DNA of 64,000 nucleotides from GCA-2737665 sp044344795 (GCA_044344795.1 JBIJCF010000013.1:4379-68378), one strand, 5' to 3'. Numbered from the stretch's first letter, positions 42,998-52,495 are shown. The notes: a model not told the origin generated them from the sequence alone. Numbers and translations are program-made.

Positions 42998-44448
42998 GTT
43001 GATGATTCTTCATTCTTTTGTTCGCCGATATAAACGATGATCGCCATACTGACAAAAACCAACGAAGCCATTTTATCTTCCTCCATGAATCCGTTGAATA
43101 TTCCATGAATGAAATACGTGAAGAAGCCCATAACAGCTCCTATCGCGATGATACGATGGTATTCGTGTTGACATACGCGTATGACGTTTAATCCTTTCAT
43201 TACCACAGCGACAAACAGTGCGATATGCAACAAGAAGCCAACCCAACCGCATTCTGCAAAAAACGTGAGATAGTCGGAGTGAGCATGACCTTTTGTTCCG
43301 TTGAACGTGCTGGTATAAGTCATGTCTTCACGAACCTGAAAACGGCCGTATATATATTTGTAAGTACGAGGTCCGTAACCGAACACGGGACGGTCAACGC
43401 CCATGCGCACTGCACATTTCCATCGATTGATACGTTCTTTATTCGAAGCATCAGTTTCAATGTTAGTGATCGATTTGAAATGATCTTCTACATCACCTTT
43501 AGAGCTGATGGCTTCAGTCGCAGACAATTTTTCAACGATCAAGTCTTGCGCAGCAAAAAGTGTAACTCCTCCGGCAACTAGAAGTGCTAAAAACGTTGCG
43601 CCTGTTGCTTTCCACCGGATTAACATGTACAGTCCCAATGCTCCGCCCAAACTCAACCATGCCGCACGTGAAAACGAGAGAAACTCAACACCGAGAAACA
43701 CAATGAACAACGCGAGAAATCCATATTTCTTTAAAGTGCTTGTTGTTTTTCGTAAATGATAAAATGCCAATACTCCTATCATAGGAATTACAAACGCCAG
43801 ACAGGCGCCATATACCGTATGATCATTATAAAACGGCTTAGGCATTTGATAGGAAGTTTGCGGAAGAAAATCTAATGCGCCATGTCGCATTAACGTGTTG
43901 ATGATGGGCAATGCCATTCCTGCGACATACAATAGAAATAGTTGTTCCGGTTTTTTTTCTTTTCGCATCCATTGTAAAGCCAGAAAGAAAAACACACCGG
44001 CATAGCATATTCTAATGAGCGTGTATTTCGCAGAAACTAGCATGAGTTCACTGTTTAAAGTACACACAACGAGCCAAATTATTTCGAGTGCCAAAAGGGA
44101 ATTAATTACACCTTTCCATAAATCGTTCTTCAAGCCTGCAAAGCCGGCCGTTGAGGCTATCAGCAGCAACATAAGTAGGCCGATAATGGGCTCGGTAGGT
44201 AGCTGTAGTTCGGCTTCCCCAAGCAGTGAAACGCCAACTGATACTGGTGCCAACAAAAAAACTGAACGCATTAAGTTGGCTTTGTGCAATAGGAAGTATC
44301 CAACGACTAATAAACCGAAGCCTAAAATTATGGGTGTATATATTAATACGAAGTTGCTCGTTGCAACAGCAAACATGGAAAGCGCGCAAAGCACAAAACA
44401 GCACAGTGCGATCCAGGTTTCGTGACGTATGTTACGAATGAAATTCAC
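42982..44448 (-). CDS. O-antigen ligase/polymerase family protein (Wzy_C)
   Basis: A 488-residue membrane protein with about twelve helices and the large periplasmic loop of the Wzy_C family. GFLALFIVFLGVEFLSFSRA followed by AWLSLGGALGLY is the typical core helix, and MGVDRPVFGYGPRTYKYIYG then GHAHSDYLTFFAECGWVGFL is the signature loop with conserved histidines. It polymerises or ligates a surface polysaccharide. Which of the two cannot be told from sequence. Confidence 0.9.
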   Translation of the reverse strand: MNFIRNIRHETWIALCCFVLCALSMFAVATSNFVLIYTPIILGFGLLVVGYFLLHKANLMRSVFLLAPVSVGVSLLGEAELQLPTEPIIGLLMLLLIASTAGFAGLKNDLWKGVINSLLALEIIWLVVCTLNSELMLVSAKYTLIRICYAGVFFFLALQWMRKEKKPEQLFLLYVAGMALPIINTLMRHGALDFLPQTSYQMPKPFYNDHTVYGACLAFVIPMIGVLAFYHLRKTTSTLKKYGFLALFIVFLGVEFLSFSRAAWLSLGGALGLYMLIRWKATGATFLALLVAGGVTLFAAQDLIVEKLSATEAISSKGDVEDHFKSITNIETDASNKERINRWKCAVRMGVDRPVFGYGPRTYKYIYGRFQVREDMTYTSTFNGTKGHAHSDYLTFFAECGWVGFLLHIALFVAVVMKGLNVIRVCQHEYHRIIAIGAVMGFFTYFIHGIFNGFMEEDKMASLVFVSMAIIVYIGEQKNEESSTCTEK

Positions 44449-44457
44449 GCCGGATAT

Positions 44458-45372
44458 TTACTTGCGAAGTTGTTGCAAAACATATTTGAAATAAAGTGCA
44501 GCGAGAATAAAAAATAATGAGCCAAAAAAGCCCATTGCAATGTTGAATCCAACCAATGGATAAGCCGGTTCGTAGATTGGATAAGCCGGATCGATATTGT
44601 AAAATTCAGGCAATGGGCGTAGTGCAATATTGCGGGCGTTTTCATAACGCGCTTTCAGTTCGCTGAGTAACTCGTGATCGTAAATAAATTGTTGTGTGAG
44701 AATTTCTTTCTCGGTATCGGCACCCACGTTTTGTTGGGCAATGACCATATTTTGAATCAACGGATAATTACCCTGCCCATCTTTTCTTAAATCACCAATT
44801 TGTGCAGCTAAACTGTCCAGCTCTTGTTGCTTTCGATCCAGTTCTTGCTTAAAAACATCCGCTGCTATTTTCGTATTGACACGGTACATTTCCTGGCGGA
44901 AACGGCCGCCGGCAGCAACAATATAATTGACAATTTCTGCAGAGAACTTAGGGTCATACGTTTCTGCTTCTACAACAATTGACATAATATTAGTGCGATT
45001 ACAAAATACACGCTGTCTGTACTTGTCTGTTAATTGCTGTGGCCATGTAGGTTCGGAAGTGTCTATTTCAAAATATTTGATGAGATCAAATTTTTGAATG
45101 ACTGAATCCTTTAGTCGTTCCGAATTGAGGATTTGCAACATACGATCCGCTTCTGTATCGTAGCCTAACTTCGGATCTTCTACTGTTTTTTCGAGGGAGA
45201 TTTCGTACGGAACAAAGAACGAGGCTTTCGCTCTGTAGCGTTCTTTCATGAATTTAGTGGCAACCACGGCGAGAATAGTACAACTCGTAACCGTGATTAC
45301 AATAATCTTCCAGTTCTTCAAGTACATATTGAAAACTGCCGAGCGCGTTCGCTTTTCTTCAAAAACATTCAT
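44458..45372 (-). CDS. Wzz-type chain-length determinant protein
   Basis: A 304-residue protein with two membrane helices (about 25-45 and 275-297) framing a periplasmic region with a coiled coil (ELDRKQQELDSLAAQIGDL). The N-terminal YLKNWKIIVITVTSCTILA and the PAYPLVGFNIAMG segment before the last helix fit the Wzz family, which sets polysaccharide length. It is first in the polysaccharide operon, 9 bases before the ligase/polymerase gene. No tyrosine-kinase domain is attached. Confidence 0.85.
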   Translation of the reverse strand: MNVFEEKRTRSAVFNMYLKNWKIIVITVTSCTILAVVATKFMKERYRAKASFFVPYEISLEKTVEDPKLGYDTEADRMLQILNSERLKDSVIQKFDLIKYFEIDTSEPTWPQQLTDKYRQRVFCNRTNIMSIVVEAETYDPKFSAEIVNYIVAAGGRFRQEMYRVNTKIAADVFKQELDRKQQELDSLAAQIGDLRKDGQGNYPLIQNMVIAQQNVGADTEKEILTQQFIYDHELLSELKARYENARNIALRPLPEFYNIDPAYPIYEPAYPLVGFNIAMGFFGSLFFILAALYFKYVLQQLRK

Positions 45373-45443
45373 TGTGTAGCTATTACTAAGTCAATAATAG
45401 CCATTTTATTGCTTCAAGAATAAGATGTTTGATTACTGAATGT

Positions 45444-46427
45444 TCACAGCAACTTTAACTCACCGGGCAACGGTGCCAAAAGTCGTTCATTCCAGTTTCG
45501 CATTTGCTGTACTACTTGCAGCGGTTCTTGCATAGGCTCGTCGGATAAATCATATGTGCCGTAATGCATGGGAATAAACTTGTCTGCTTGCAGTTCATCA
45601 AAGCCGCAAACTGCTTCTTCCGGATTAACATGTGACTGCTGCATCATGAATGCTGGTTTATAGGCGCCGATAGGCATAAAGGCGTGAGTGATCTTCGGAA
45701 AAAGTTGTGCCGCATCGTTGAAGTGACTTTGATACGCAGTATCTCCCGCGAAATACATACAACGCGCATCCGACTCAATCATAAATGCGCCCCACAATTC
45801 GCGATTGGTATCGTGAACGTAACGACGATTCCAATGTTTCGTCGGCAAAAAACTGATGCGCGGAAGTTGTGGATGTTTCGGATACTGCTGATACCAGCCG
45901 GCTTCGTAAATATTCTTAGCGCCTTCGCGTTTGATCAACGGCGTCATACGAAGCGGACAATAAACGATCACATCAGGATTACGTTTCACGATTTCCTTAA
46001 AACTGCTGCGATCGTAATGATCACGATGTGAATGCGAAAGCAGGATCAAGTCAATTGGTGTTATCTCGTGCGTGCGAAATGGAGAACGAAAGGTGCGTTT
46101 GATTTGTGGTAAGTCGTAACAAATCGGATCTGTTAAAATGCGCTTGTTGTTGATGCGAATGATGAATGTAGAATGGCCCAACCATACAAACGCATCCGGA
46201 CCATCCTTAAAAATGGAATGATCTTCGCTTACCGCTAATGTAAACGGTTGTCGTTTTTTCTCCGCTTTATGCGGATTTGGAGTGAACATCCATTTCAATA
46301 CGGCACTAAATCCGGCTCCAAACTGCCCGTCTTCGTTCATGAAACGGCCGTTGCGTGTTGGCGTGCCTGCGTATCCGTCCCGAATGGTGCGTAATGCGGG
46401 ATTGTTGACGTATTGAATGCTATCCAT
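45444..46427 (-). CDS. Metallo-beta-lactamase-fold hydrolase, NAPE-PLD/UlaG-like
   Basis: A 327-residue hydrolase with the metal-binding motif HSHRDHYD, an upstream LGHSTFIIRINNKRILTDPI beta hairpin, and later FLPTKHWNRR, YFAGDTAYQ and FIPMHYGTYDLSDEP. This order is typical of the NAPE-phospholipase D / RomA-like branch. Residue order supports an active two-metal enzyme; the substrate is unknown. It has 14 bases to the dehydrogenase gene upstream on the same strand. Confidence 0.85.
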   Translation of the reverse strand: MDSIQYVNNPALRTIRDGYAGTPTRNGRFMNEDGQFGAGFSAVLKWMFTPNPHKAEKKRQPFTLAVSEDHSIFKDGPDAFVWLGHSTFIIRINNKRILTDPICYDLPQIKRTFRSPFRTHEITPIDLILLSHSHRDHYDRSSFKEIVKRNPDVIVYCPLRMTPLIKREGAKNIYEAGWYQQYPKHPQLPRISFLPTKHWNRRYVHDTNRELWGAFMIESDARCMYFAGDTAYQSHFNDAAQLFPKITHAFMPIGAYKPAFMMQQSHVNPEEAVCGFDELQADKFIPMHYGTYDLSDEPMQEPLQVVQQMRNWNERLLAPLPGELKLL

Positions 46428-46441
46428 CAGTTAGCACGAAC

Positions 46442-47263
46442 TTATGCAGATTTGCGTTCGGTTAGCATTCGGATGATGCCGAAGTACCAACTTAATGGAA
46501 CTAACTTTCTTGTGAACAGTGTAAAACGTCCTAAAAAATCGGAAGCGTAACGTAATCGGAAACTATCGTCATTAGCGGCTTTCCAAATTGTTTTTGCGAC
46601 AACCTCCGGACCCGGGGCATTAGCGCCAAAGTTCTTCGAATTACCTAATACGCGCTGCTCGTATTCTTTGTAAGCATCCAATCCGTCTTTGTGAAAAAGA
46701 TCCTGTGAACGATCGTAAAAATCGGTTTTGATCGGACCCGGTTCTACATTCTTCACTTTAATGTTAAACGGTTTCAATTCATAATGCAACGATTCTGCAA
46801 ATCCTTCTACCGCCCATTTGGTGCCGTGATAAACAGAATATAACGGGAACGTTACGCGACCGCCTACAGATGAAACATTGATAATTGTTCCGACACGACG
46901 CCCTCTGAAGTGCGGAATTATGGTTCGAATAACATTCATTAAACCAAACACATTGGTATCGAATTGGCGCTGTATTTGTTCCGGTGTGGACGCTTCAAAA
47001 ATTCCTACCGCACCATATCCTGCGTTATTCACTAAAACATCAATATGCCCATATTCCTTAATAGTTGTTGAAATCGCACGATCAATAGATTCCTGATTAG
47101 TAACATCTAACGACTTCAACACCACATTCGGCCAGTGTTGCATCTCGGTTTCTTTGTCCGGATTACGCATGGTTGCTACCACACGCCAGCCGTTATTACT
47201 AAAATGACGAACGGTTGCTCGTCCTATTCCTGATGAGGTGCCTGTAATGAGAATGGTTTTCAT
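46442..47263 (-). CDS. Short-chain dehydrogenase/reductase
   Basis: From the ATG at 47263 (MKTILITGTSSGIGRATV) the protein has 273 residues. It has the TGxxxGIG cofactor loop, NNAGYG, the catalytic serine (NVSSVGG, about 132) and Y145-x3-K149 (YSVYHGTKWAVEGF), and VEPGPIKTDFY. An earlier in-frame start would add ten residues with no SDR content. The substrate is not predictable. It is probably cotranscribed with the metallo-hydrolase gene. Confidence 0.9.
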   Translation of the reverse strand: MKTILITGTSSGIGRATVRHFSNNGWRVVATMRNPDKETEMQHWPNVVLKSLDVTNQESIDRAISTTIKEYGHIDVLVNNAGYGAVGIFEASTPEQIQRQFDTNVFGLMNVIRTIIPHFRGRRVGTIINVSSVGGRVTFPLYSVYHGTKWAVEGFAESLHYELKPFNIKVKNVEPGPIKTDFYDRSQDLFHKDGLDAYKEYEQRVLGNSKNFGANAPGPEVVAKTIWKAANDDSFRLRYASDFLGRFTLFTRKLVPLSWYFGIIRMLTERKSA

Positions 47264-47408
47264 ATGTGTTGTAAAGGTCGCACTTGCGGACATTTTATTT
47301 TAATCCACCTTGAAATAACATTGTATGTTGCAAATTGTTGAATTAAAGACAATCACAACTTCCTAAGCGGAATACTAGTCGTAAATTCGACCATAAAAAT
47401 CAATAATT

Positions 47409-48155
47409 ATGCTGGCTACCATTCAACATAAAGGTTTCACGTACAAAACCGATTTATCGCGATCCATTGATATTTCTATTCCGATGAATGCGGACGGACC
47501 TCGCGCGTGGTACGTGGATCCGATGAGGATAGAACCTGTGCGGACGGAGCAATGGACGGGATCCGTAGCGGAAGGTGGTTCTGTGAATTTCAGAAATATA
47601 TTTTTCAATCCACATGGACACGGAACACACACCGAGTGCCTTGGACATATTACACCCGAGATACACAGCGTGAATCAGCAGGTGAAAAACTATTTTTTCA
47701 TTGCTGCACTTATTACTATTCTGCCCGAAGCGTTGGAGAACGGTGATTATGTGATTACACGAAGTCAGATCGAAACGGCATTGCACGGTCGTCGGCCGGA
47801 AGCGGTAATCATTCGAACGATTACCAATACTGCTGCAAAGTTGCACATGAATTGGTCTAACTCTAATCCACCGTATTTGTTGGAAGGAGCAGGAACTTAT
47901 TTGGCGCAAATTGGCGTGAAACATTTGTTGATTGATTTGCCTTCTGTTGATCGGGAATCGGACGAGGGGAAATTATTATGTCATCACGCGTTTTGGCAAG
48001 TGCCGGAAAATCCTAGAATGGATGCCACCATTACGGAGTTTATTTTTGTGCCGAACGAAATTTTTGACGGCGATTATTTGCTGAATCTCCAGTTTGTGCC
48101 TTTCGAAAATGATGCTTCACCTTCGCGACCGGTTTTGTTTCGCATAATTAAGTAG
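47409..48155 (+). CDS. Cyclase-family hydrolase (kynurenine formamidase-like)
   Basis: A 248-residue protein with the metal motif HGHGTHTECLGH (residues 69-80). The family motif is HxGTHxDxPxH; here the aspartate is replaced by glutamate E76 and the proline is missing. The family includes kynurenine formamidase and other metal-dependent amide or lactone hydrolases. The altered motif keeps the metal ligands and points to a distinct subgroup. The stop codon is immediately followed by the MmcQ/YjbR gene. Confidence 0.78.
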   Translation: MLATIQHKGFTYKTDLSRSIDISIPMNADGPRAWYVDPMRIEPVRTEQWTGSVAEGGSVNFRNIFFNPHGHGTHTECLGHITPEIHSVNQQVKNYFFIAALITILPEALENGDYVITRSQIETALHGRRPEAVIIRTITNTAAKLHMNWSNSNPPYLLEGAGTYLAQIGVKHLLIDLPSVDRESDEGKLLCHHAFWQVPENPRMDATITEFIFVPNEIFDGDYLLNLQFVPFENDASPSRPVLFRIIK

Positions 48156-48157
48156 TG

Positions 48158-48511
48158 ATGAATATTGAAGAACTTCGTGAATATTGCCTGAATCTTCCCC
48201 ACGTCACCGAGGACTTCCCTTTCGATGAAGACACGCTGGTTTTTCGGATCGGCGGTAAAATATTTTTACTCGTTAGTATTTCCTCGCAGCCCTTGCAATT
48301 TAATGTGAAGTGCGACCCTGAACTCGCCGTTAGCTTGCGGGAGCGGTACGATTTTGTTGCACCGGGGTTTCACATGAACAAAAGGCATTGGAATACCATA
48401 CACGAAGTGGAAAACGTGGACGGGCAATTGCTGCGCCAATGGATTCTGCATTCGTACATGTTGGTTCTCGGCTCGTTGACTATGCGTCAACAGCGGGCAC
48501 TGATTCCATAA
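48158..48511 (+). CDS. MmcQ/YjbR-family protein
   Basis: A 117-residue protein from the ATG at 48158. A GTG directly before it is also possible and would overlap the cyclase stop. The family blocks LREYCLNLPHVTEDFPFDED, FRIGGKIFLLVS, FNVKCDPELA and the histidine-rich turn GFHMNKRHWNTI are present. YjbR-like proteins have a CyaY-like fold with suggested DNA binding. Two-gene unit with the cyclase. Confidence 0.88.
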   Translation: MNIEELREYCLNLPHVTEDFPFDEDTLVFRIGGKIFLLVSISSQPLQFNVKCDPELAVSLRERYDFVAPGFHMNKRHWNTIHEVENVDGQLLRQWILHSYMLVLGSLTMRQQRALIP

Positions 48512-48524
48512 TTGTATTCTGACG

Positions 48525-48532
48525 TACCTTTG
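48525..48532 (+). promoter_or_regulatory. TAnnTTTG -7 box before the DUF502 gene
   Basis: TACCTTTG is an exact consensus match and ends 4 bases before the ATG at 48537, the same spacing as at 18052. Confidence 0.5.
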
Positions 48533-48536
48533 TGGT

Positions 48537-49136
48537 ATGAAAAAGTTGTTGGTGTATTTTATTCAGGGGATTATTGTTGTTATTCCGGGAGCCATCACGC
48601 TACTAATTTTATATCGCGTAGTGTTGTGGTTGTTGTCGTTGTTCACTTCTTTAGATACAATAGTTCATCCGTATGCCGATCCTTTGTTAATTGTTCTGAT
48701 TGGCGCGTTGCTGATAACGGTCATCGGCGCATTCGCGGGTAATGTGTTGGCACAGTTGTTCATGTCCCAGTTTGAAAAAATTCTGGAACGCATTCCGATT
48801 GTAAAACACATTTATTCGCCGGTAAAGGACGTAACGTCTGCGTTTATCGGTAATAAGCGTAAGTTTTCACGCCCGGTTTTAGTAACTACAAATGCTACGA
48901 GTAACATTCGCGAATTCGGATTTATCACCGATGACGACTTGCACGAATTCGGTGTCAGCAAAGAATATGTGGCAGTATATGTTCCGCACTCGTATGCTAT
49001 TTCCGGAAGATTGCTGGTAGTGCCTATGAAACAAATTGAAATTTTAGATGTAGATGCTGCAGATACGATGAAGTATATTGTATCGGGCGGTATTACCGAT
49101 ATTGATGACGAAGAACCTAAAACCACTAAACCATGA
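48537..49136 (+). CDS. DUF502 membrane protein
   Basis: A 199-residue protein with two membrane helices (about 3-30 and 50-75) and the DUF502 blocks GIIVVIPGAITLLILYRV, ILERIPIVKHIYSPVKDV, TSAFIGNKRKFSRPVLV and VYVPHSYAISGRLLVVP. Family function is unknown in bacteria; related plant proteins affect auxin signalling (COV). The stop overlaps the next start by 4 bases (ATGA). Confidence 0.88.
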   Translation: MKKLLVYFIQGIIVVIPGAITLLILYRVVLWLLSLFTSLDTIVHPYADPLLIVLIGALLITVIGAFAGNVLAQLFMSQFEKILERIPIVKHIYSPVKDVTSAFIGNKRKFSRPVLVTTNATSNIREFGFITDDDLHEFGVSKEYVAVYVPHSYAISGRLLVVPMKQIEILDVDAADTMKYIVSGGITDIDDEEPKTTKP

Positions 49137-49798
49137 AAAAGTATTTTGCACTCCTGTTTATTCTTGCGGCAACGACAGCAGTCGCTCAGAAGGTTAAAAT
49201 TAAAGTTGAAGAGCAAAACGAAAATATTGGCGGTGGCAAACACAATGCTTTGGTTGTTGTGATTTACGATTCCAACAAAGACGACATTGAAAAAGAATGG
49301 AAGTCGTTGATGAAAGATTACGACGCTAAAGTGAGTGGTAAGGATGAAATTTTTGCCGACAACGCTCTTATTAAGGCAATGAGTGAAAACACGGTTGACG
49401 TGTATGCACGTGTAGAAAAAGTTAATGACAATGAGTGTAAGTTGATTGTTGGGTTTTTGATGGGAGAAACCTGGCTAAGCAGCTCCGGAAATAAAGCCGC
49501 TTACAATGCCGCTGAAAAAATAGTCAAGGACTTTGCGAACAAAACAACTAAAGACGGAATGGCCGGTATTACCAAAGCAGAGAACAAGAAGTTGAAAGAA
49601 TTGAAAGACGATAAATCTGATTTGGAGAAGAAGAATGATAATTTGAAAAAGGACATTGAAGATTACAAAGCGAAAATTGCAAAAGCCGAGGAGGATTTAA
49701 ACAAGAACGAAGAGGATCAGAAAAAGAAACAACAGGAAATTGATGATCAGCAGAAGAAGGTAGATGCCGCGAAGGCAAGAGAAGGATCAGTGGAATAA
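49133..49798 (+). CDS. Exported protein with C-terminal coiled coil
   Basis: A 221-residue protein with a signal peptide (KYFALLFILAATTAVAQ). Residues 20-135 are an alpha/beta domain (NALVVVIYDSNKDDIEKEWK, LMKDYDAKVSGKDEIFADNA, CKLIVGFLMGETWLSSSG). Residues 145-215 are a highly charged coiled coil. I know the general pattern from Bacteroidota but no function. It is coupled to the DUF502 gene by ATGA. Confidence 0.75.
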   Translation: MKKYFALLFILAATTAVAQKVKIKVEEQNENIGGGKHNALVVVIYDSNKDDIEKEWKSLMKDYDAKVSGKDEIFADNALIKAMSENTVDVYARVEKVNDNECKLIVGFLMGETWLSSSGNKAAYNAAEKIVKDFANKTTKDGMAGITKAENKKLKELKDDKSDLEKKNDNLKKDIEDYKAKIAKAEEDLNKNEEDQKKKQQEIDDQQKKVDAAKAREGSVE

Positions 49799-49806
49799 AA
49801 CAAAAC

Positions 49807-49839
49807 AAAAAAAGGGACCCGTTACCGAGTCCCTTTTTT
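49807..49839. terminator. Bidirectional rho-independent terminator
   Basis: AAAAAAGGGAC pairs with GTCCCTTTTTT around CCGTTACCGA. It separates the + strand coiled-coil gene from the - strand DUF4397 gene. Confidence 0.88.
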
Positions 49840-49918
49840 GTTGTCCGTACCTCCAACTCACACGGCTAATCCCCCGCGCCGTTGCCCCCTTCTCGTGGTA
49901 CAGACTAAAACAAGTCGT

Positions 49919-52327
49919 TTAGCGTACAATCTGAATCTGCTGACGGTTTACTGCGCCGTCTGTTACGATTTCAATGATGTATCCGCCTTGCTGCAATGAA
50001 GTAGTGTTTAATGTGTGACGGAAGTTTCCTGTACCAATCGCACCTAAATCATCATTCATCACGATACGTCCGGTCATGTCCATTACGCGTACAACCACGT
50101 TTGCAATTGGAGTAGCTGCGTCGATGTTCACGTTCATTTCTGTTGCTGCAGGATTCGGGAACAGGGTGATTGCAGCATTAGCTGTGTTTTCTACAACTGA
50201 TGTTACCACCGGCAACGGAATCATGTTGCCACCTGCAGGTAATGCTACCCACAAACCAAATGCAGGACCGTTGCTGTTGTTCGCAGGATTCAAGAAACCT
50301 GATGCAACTACTGCCAATGAAGCGCCTTGTAAGCCTAAGGTTTGCAATGGTGCACCATAAGAAGCTACTACTGTGTTTCCTGTAGCGTCTGTAATGCTGA
50401 TCGCGTAATCTGCAGTTGGTAATGACAAATAAGATGCCGTGTAATCACGGTATGCGATGTCGTTCACTAATGTTGCTCCTGCAAATGCTTCTTCAACGTC
50501 TACTGTTGGAGCGTCAGTTGAACCGTGCAATACAACTAAGTCCGTGTTCGCAGGATTTGCCCCTGTTTCTTGTGCCAACGCGAATATATCTAACGTGAAT
50601 GGCTGTGCAGGAGAATAGCCTGTTGGAGATACAATTCCGTTTGCAGCGATGATGTACTTGGTGTTGTTCATCAAAGAGAGTCCTGAGAAGCGAATTACTT
50701 CTTGAGTGGTATCAGTGCTGTTAGGTCCGCAGATGGTGATATCGAACGGCGTTCCTGCTGGTGCATCAACGAAAGGTGTTGCAGTGCGGAATGCGAAGTT
50801 GTCGATCAACAAGGTGTTGTTCAACCATACATCTACTGTTGCAGCAGCTGCATCCGCGCAATTGTGAATGATTTGTGCGCGTGTAGTTGATACCGGCACT
50901 GAAGGCAACTGTACTAAGTTTCCGCCCGAAGGTAATGCTACCCATAAGCCGAATGCAGGACCGTTGCTGTTGTTCGCAGGATTCAAGAATCCTGAAGCTA
51001 CTACCGTTAATGCAGCACCGCCTAAGTTCAATGTTTGTAATGGAGCAGCATATTCAGCTACTACGTCTGTACCCGCGCTGTTACGAATCTGCACGTTATA
51101 ATCTGCAGTTGGTAAGCTCAGGTAGTTCGCAGTGTAAGCTCCGTATGCAATGTCGTTGATTAATGTTCCAACACCTACAGCTGTTACGTCTACAACAGGA
51201 GCGTCAGTTGAACCGTGCAATACTACTACATCTGTGTTCGCAGGATTTGCACCTGTTTCTTGTGCTAGTGCGAATACATCTAAAGTGAACGGCTGTGCAG
51301 GAGAATAGCCTGTTGGAGATACAATTCCGTTTGCAGTGATGATGTACTTCGTGTTGTTCATCAACGTAATTCCTGAGAAACGAATTACTTCTTGAGTAGT
51401 ATCAGTGCTGTTAGGTCCGCAGATAGTGATATCAAACGGCGTTCCTGCAGGAGCGTCTACGAAAGGCGTTGCAGTGCGGAATGCGAAGTTATCAATCAAC
51501 AAGGTATTGTTCAACCATACGTCAACTGTTGCAGCGGCTGCATCAGCGCAGTTGTGAATGATTTGTGCACGCGTAGTTGATACCGGCACTGAGGGCAACT
51601 GTACTAAGTTTCCGCCCGCAGGTAATGCTACCCACAAGCCGAATGCAGGACCGTTGCTGTTGTTCGCAGGATTCAAGAATCCTGACGCTACTACTGTTAA
51701 TGCTGCGCCGCCTAAGTTTAGTGTTTGTAATGGAGCTGAAAATTCAGCAACTACATCAGTACCTGCACTATTACGAATCTGTATATTGTAATTGGCAGTA
51801 GGTACGCTTAAATAATTTGCAGCGTAAGAACCGTATGCCAAATCATCCACCAAGGTTCCTACACCAACTGCAGTTACGTCAACTGTTGGCGCGTCGGTAG
51901 AACCGTGCAATACCAATACGTCTGTATTGTTTGCGTTCGTACCTGTTTCCTGACCCATTGGGTAAATATCAAGATCGAACGGTTGTACGGGAGAATAGCC
52001 GGTTGGAGATACGATCCCGTTAGCGGTAATCACATACGTTTCGTTGGCTGTCAGTGTTACACCGCTAAAGCGAACTACTTCTTGTGTGGTGTCTGTACTG
52101 TTGGGTCCACAAATGGTAAGATCGAACGGCGTTCCCGCAGGAGCGTTAACAAATGGCGACGCGGTGCGGAATGCAAAATCATCCAGCAATAGTGTGTTGT
52201 TCAGCCAAACATCTACTGATGCCGCTGCTGCGTCTGCGCAGTTGTGAATAACTTGTACGCGAGCTGTTTGGGCGTGCGCTGCGGCTGCGAGGGCAACTGT
52301 GGCGACTAGTGTTGTAATTTTTTTCAT
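49919..52327 (-). CDS. Surface protein with triplicated DUF4397 domains and T9SS sorting domain
   Basis: An 802-residue exported protein. After a signal peptide (residues 1-19) come three near-identical blocks of 230 residues, each holding a pair of DUF4397-like beta domains (VQVIHNCADAAAASVDVWLN ... VLVLHGSTDAPTVDVTA). The last 75 residues are a type IX secretion C-terminal domain (ITLFPNPAATEMNVNI, VRVMDMTGRIV, GGYIIEIVTDG) that exports the protein across the outer membrane and is removed. Cysteines CADAA and CGPNS recur in each block and may form disulfides. Function unknown; probably a cell-surface or secreted adhesin-like protein. Confidence 0.9.
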   Translation of the reverse strand: MKKITTLVATVALAAAAHAQTARVQVIHNCADAAAASVDVWLNNTLLLDDFAFRTASPFVNAPAGTPFDLTICGPNSTDTTQEVVRFSGVTLTANETYVITANGIVSPTGYSPVQPFDLDIYPMGQETGTNANNTDVLVLHGSTDAPTVDVTAVGVGTLVDDLAYGSYAANYLSVPTANYNIQIRNSAGTDVVAEFSAPLQTLNLGGAALTVVASGFLNPANNSNGPAFGLWVALPAGGNLVQLPSVPVSTTRAQIIHNCADAAAATVDVWLNNTLLIDNFAFRTATPFVDAPAGTPFDITICGPNSTDTTQEVIRFSGITLMNNTKYIITANGIVSPTGYSPAQPFTLDVFALAQETGANPANTDVVVLHGSTDAPVVDVTAVGVGTLINDIAYGAYTANYLSLPTADYNVQIRNSAGTDVVAEYAAPLQTLNLGGAALTVVASGFLNPANNSNGPAFGLWVALPSGGNLVQLPSVPVSTTRAQIIHNCADAAAATVDVWLNNTLLIDNFAFRTATPFVDAPAGTPFDITICGPNSTDTTQEVIRFSGLSLMNNTKYIIAANGIVSPTGYSPAQPFTLDIFALAQETGANPANTDLVVLHGSTDAPTVDVEEAFAGATLVNDIAYRDYTASYLSLPTADYAISITDATGNTVVASYGAPLQTLGLQGASLAVVASGFLNPANNSNGPAFGLWVALPAGGNMIPLPVVTSVVENTANAAITLFPNPAATEMNVNIDAATPIANVVVRVMDMTGRIVMNDDLGAIGTGNFRHTLNTTSLQQGGYIIEIVTDGAVNRQQIQIVR
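50200..52270 (-). repeat. Three tandem 690 bp coding repeats
   Basis: Landmark sequences such as GTTGTGAATGATTTGTGC recur at about 50861, 51551 and 52241, exactly 690 bases apart (230 codons). The first and second copies, counted from the gene's 3' end, differ at only scattered, mostly synonymous sites, so the duplication is recent or is kept uniform by gene conversion. The copy nearest the gene's 5' end is the most divergent. Confidence 0.85.
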
Positions 52328-52495
52328 AATGCAGAGTTTTGTTTAATTCGAGTGTATAACAACGCCCGAGCACATATTGTTTAACGAAAAAGCCAAGAGA
52401 TTAAACATTATTAACATTTTAGTATTCTCGTTACCAGGGGTTGACGTTGTAAGTGGCTGAAAAACAGTGTATAGTATTTGAAACACACTTTTTCT

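Noticed and set aside
50200..52270. 690 bp direct repeats as a mobile element or composite transposon
   Set aside because: They are in-frame coding repeats inside one gene, with no transposase or terminal inverted repeats.
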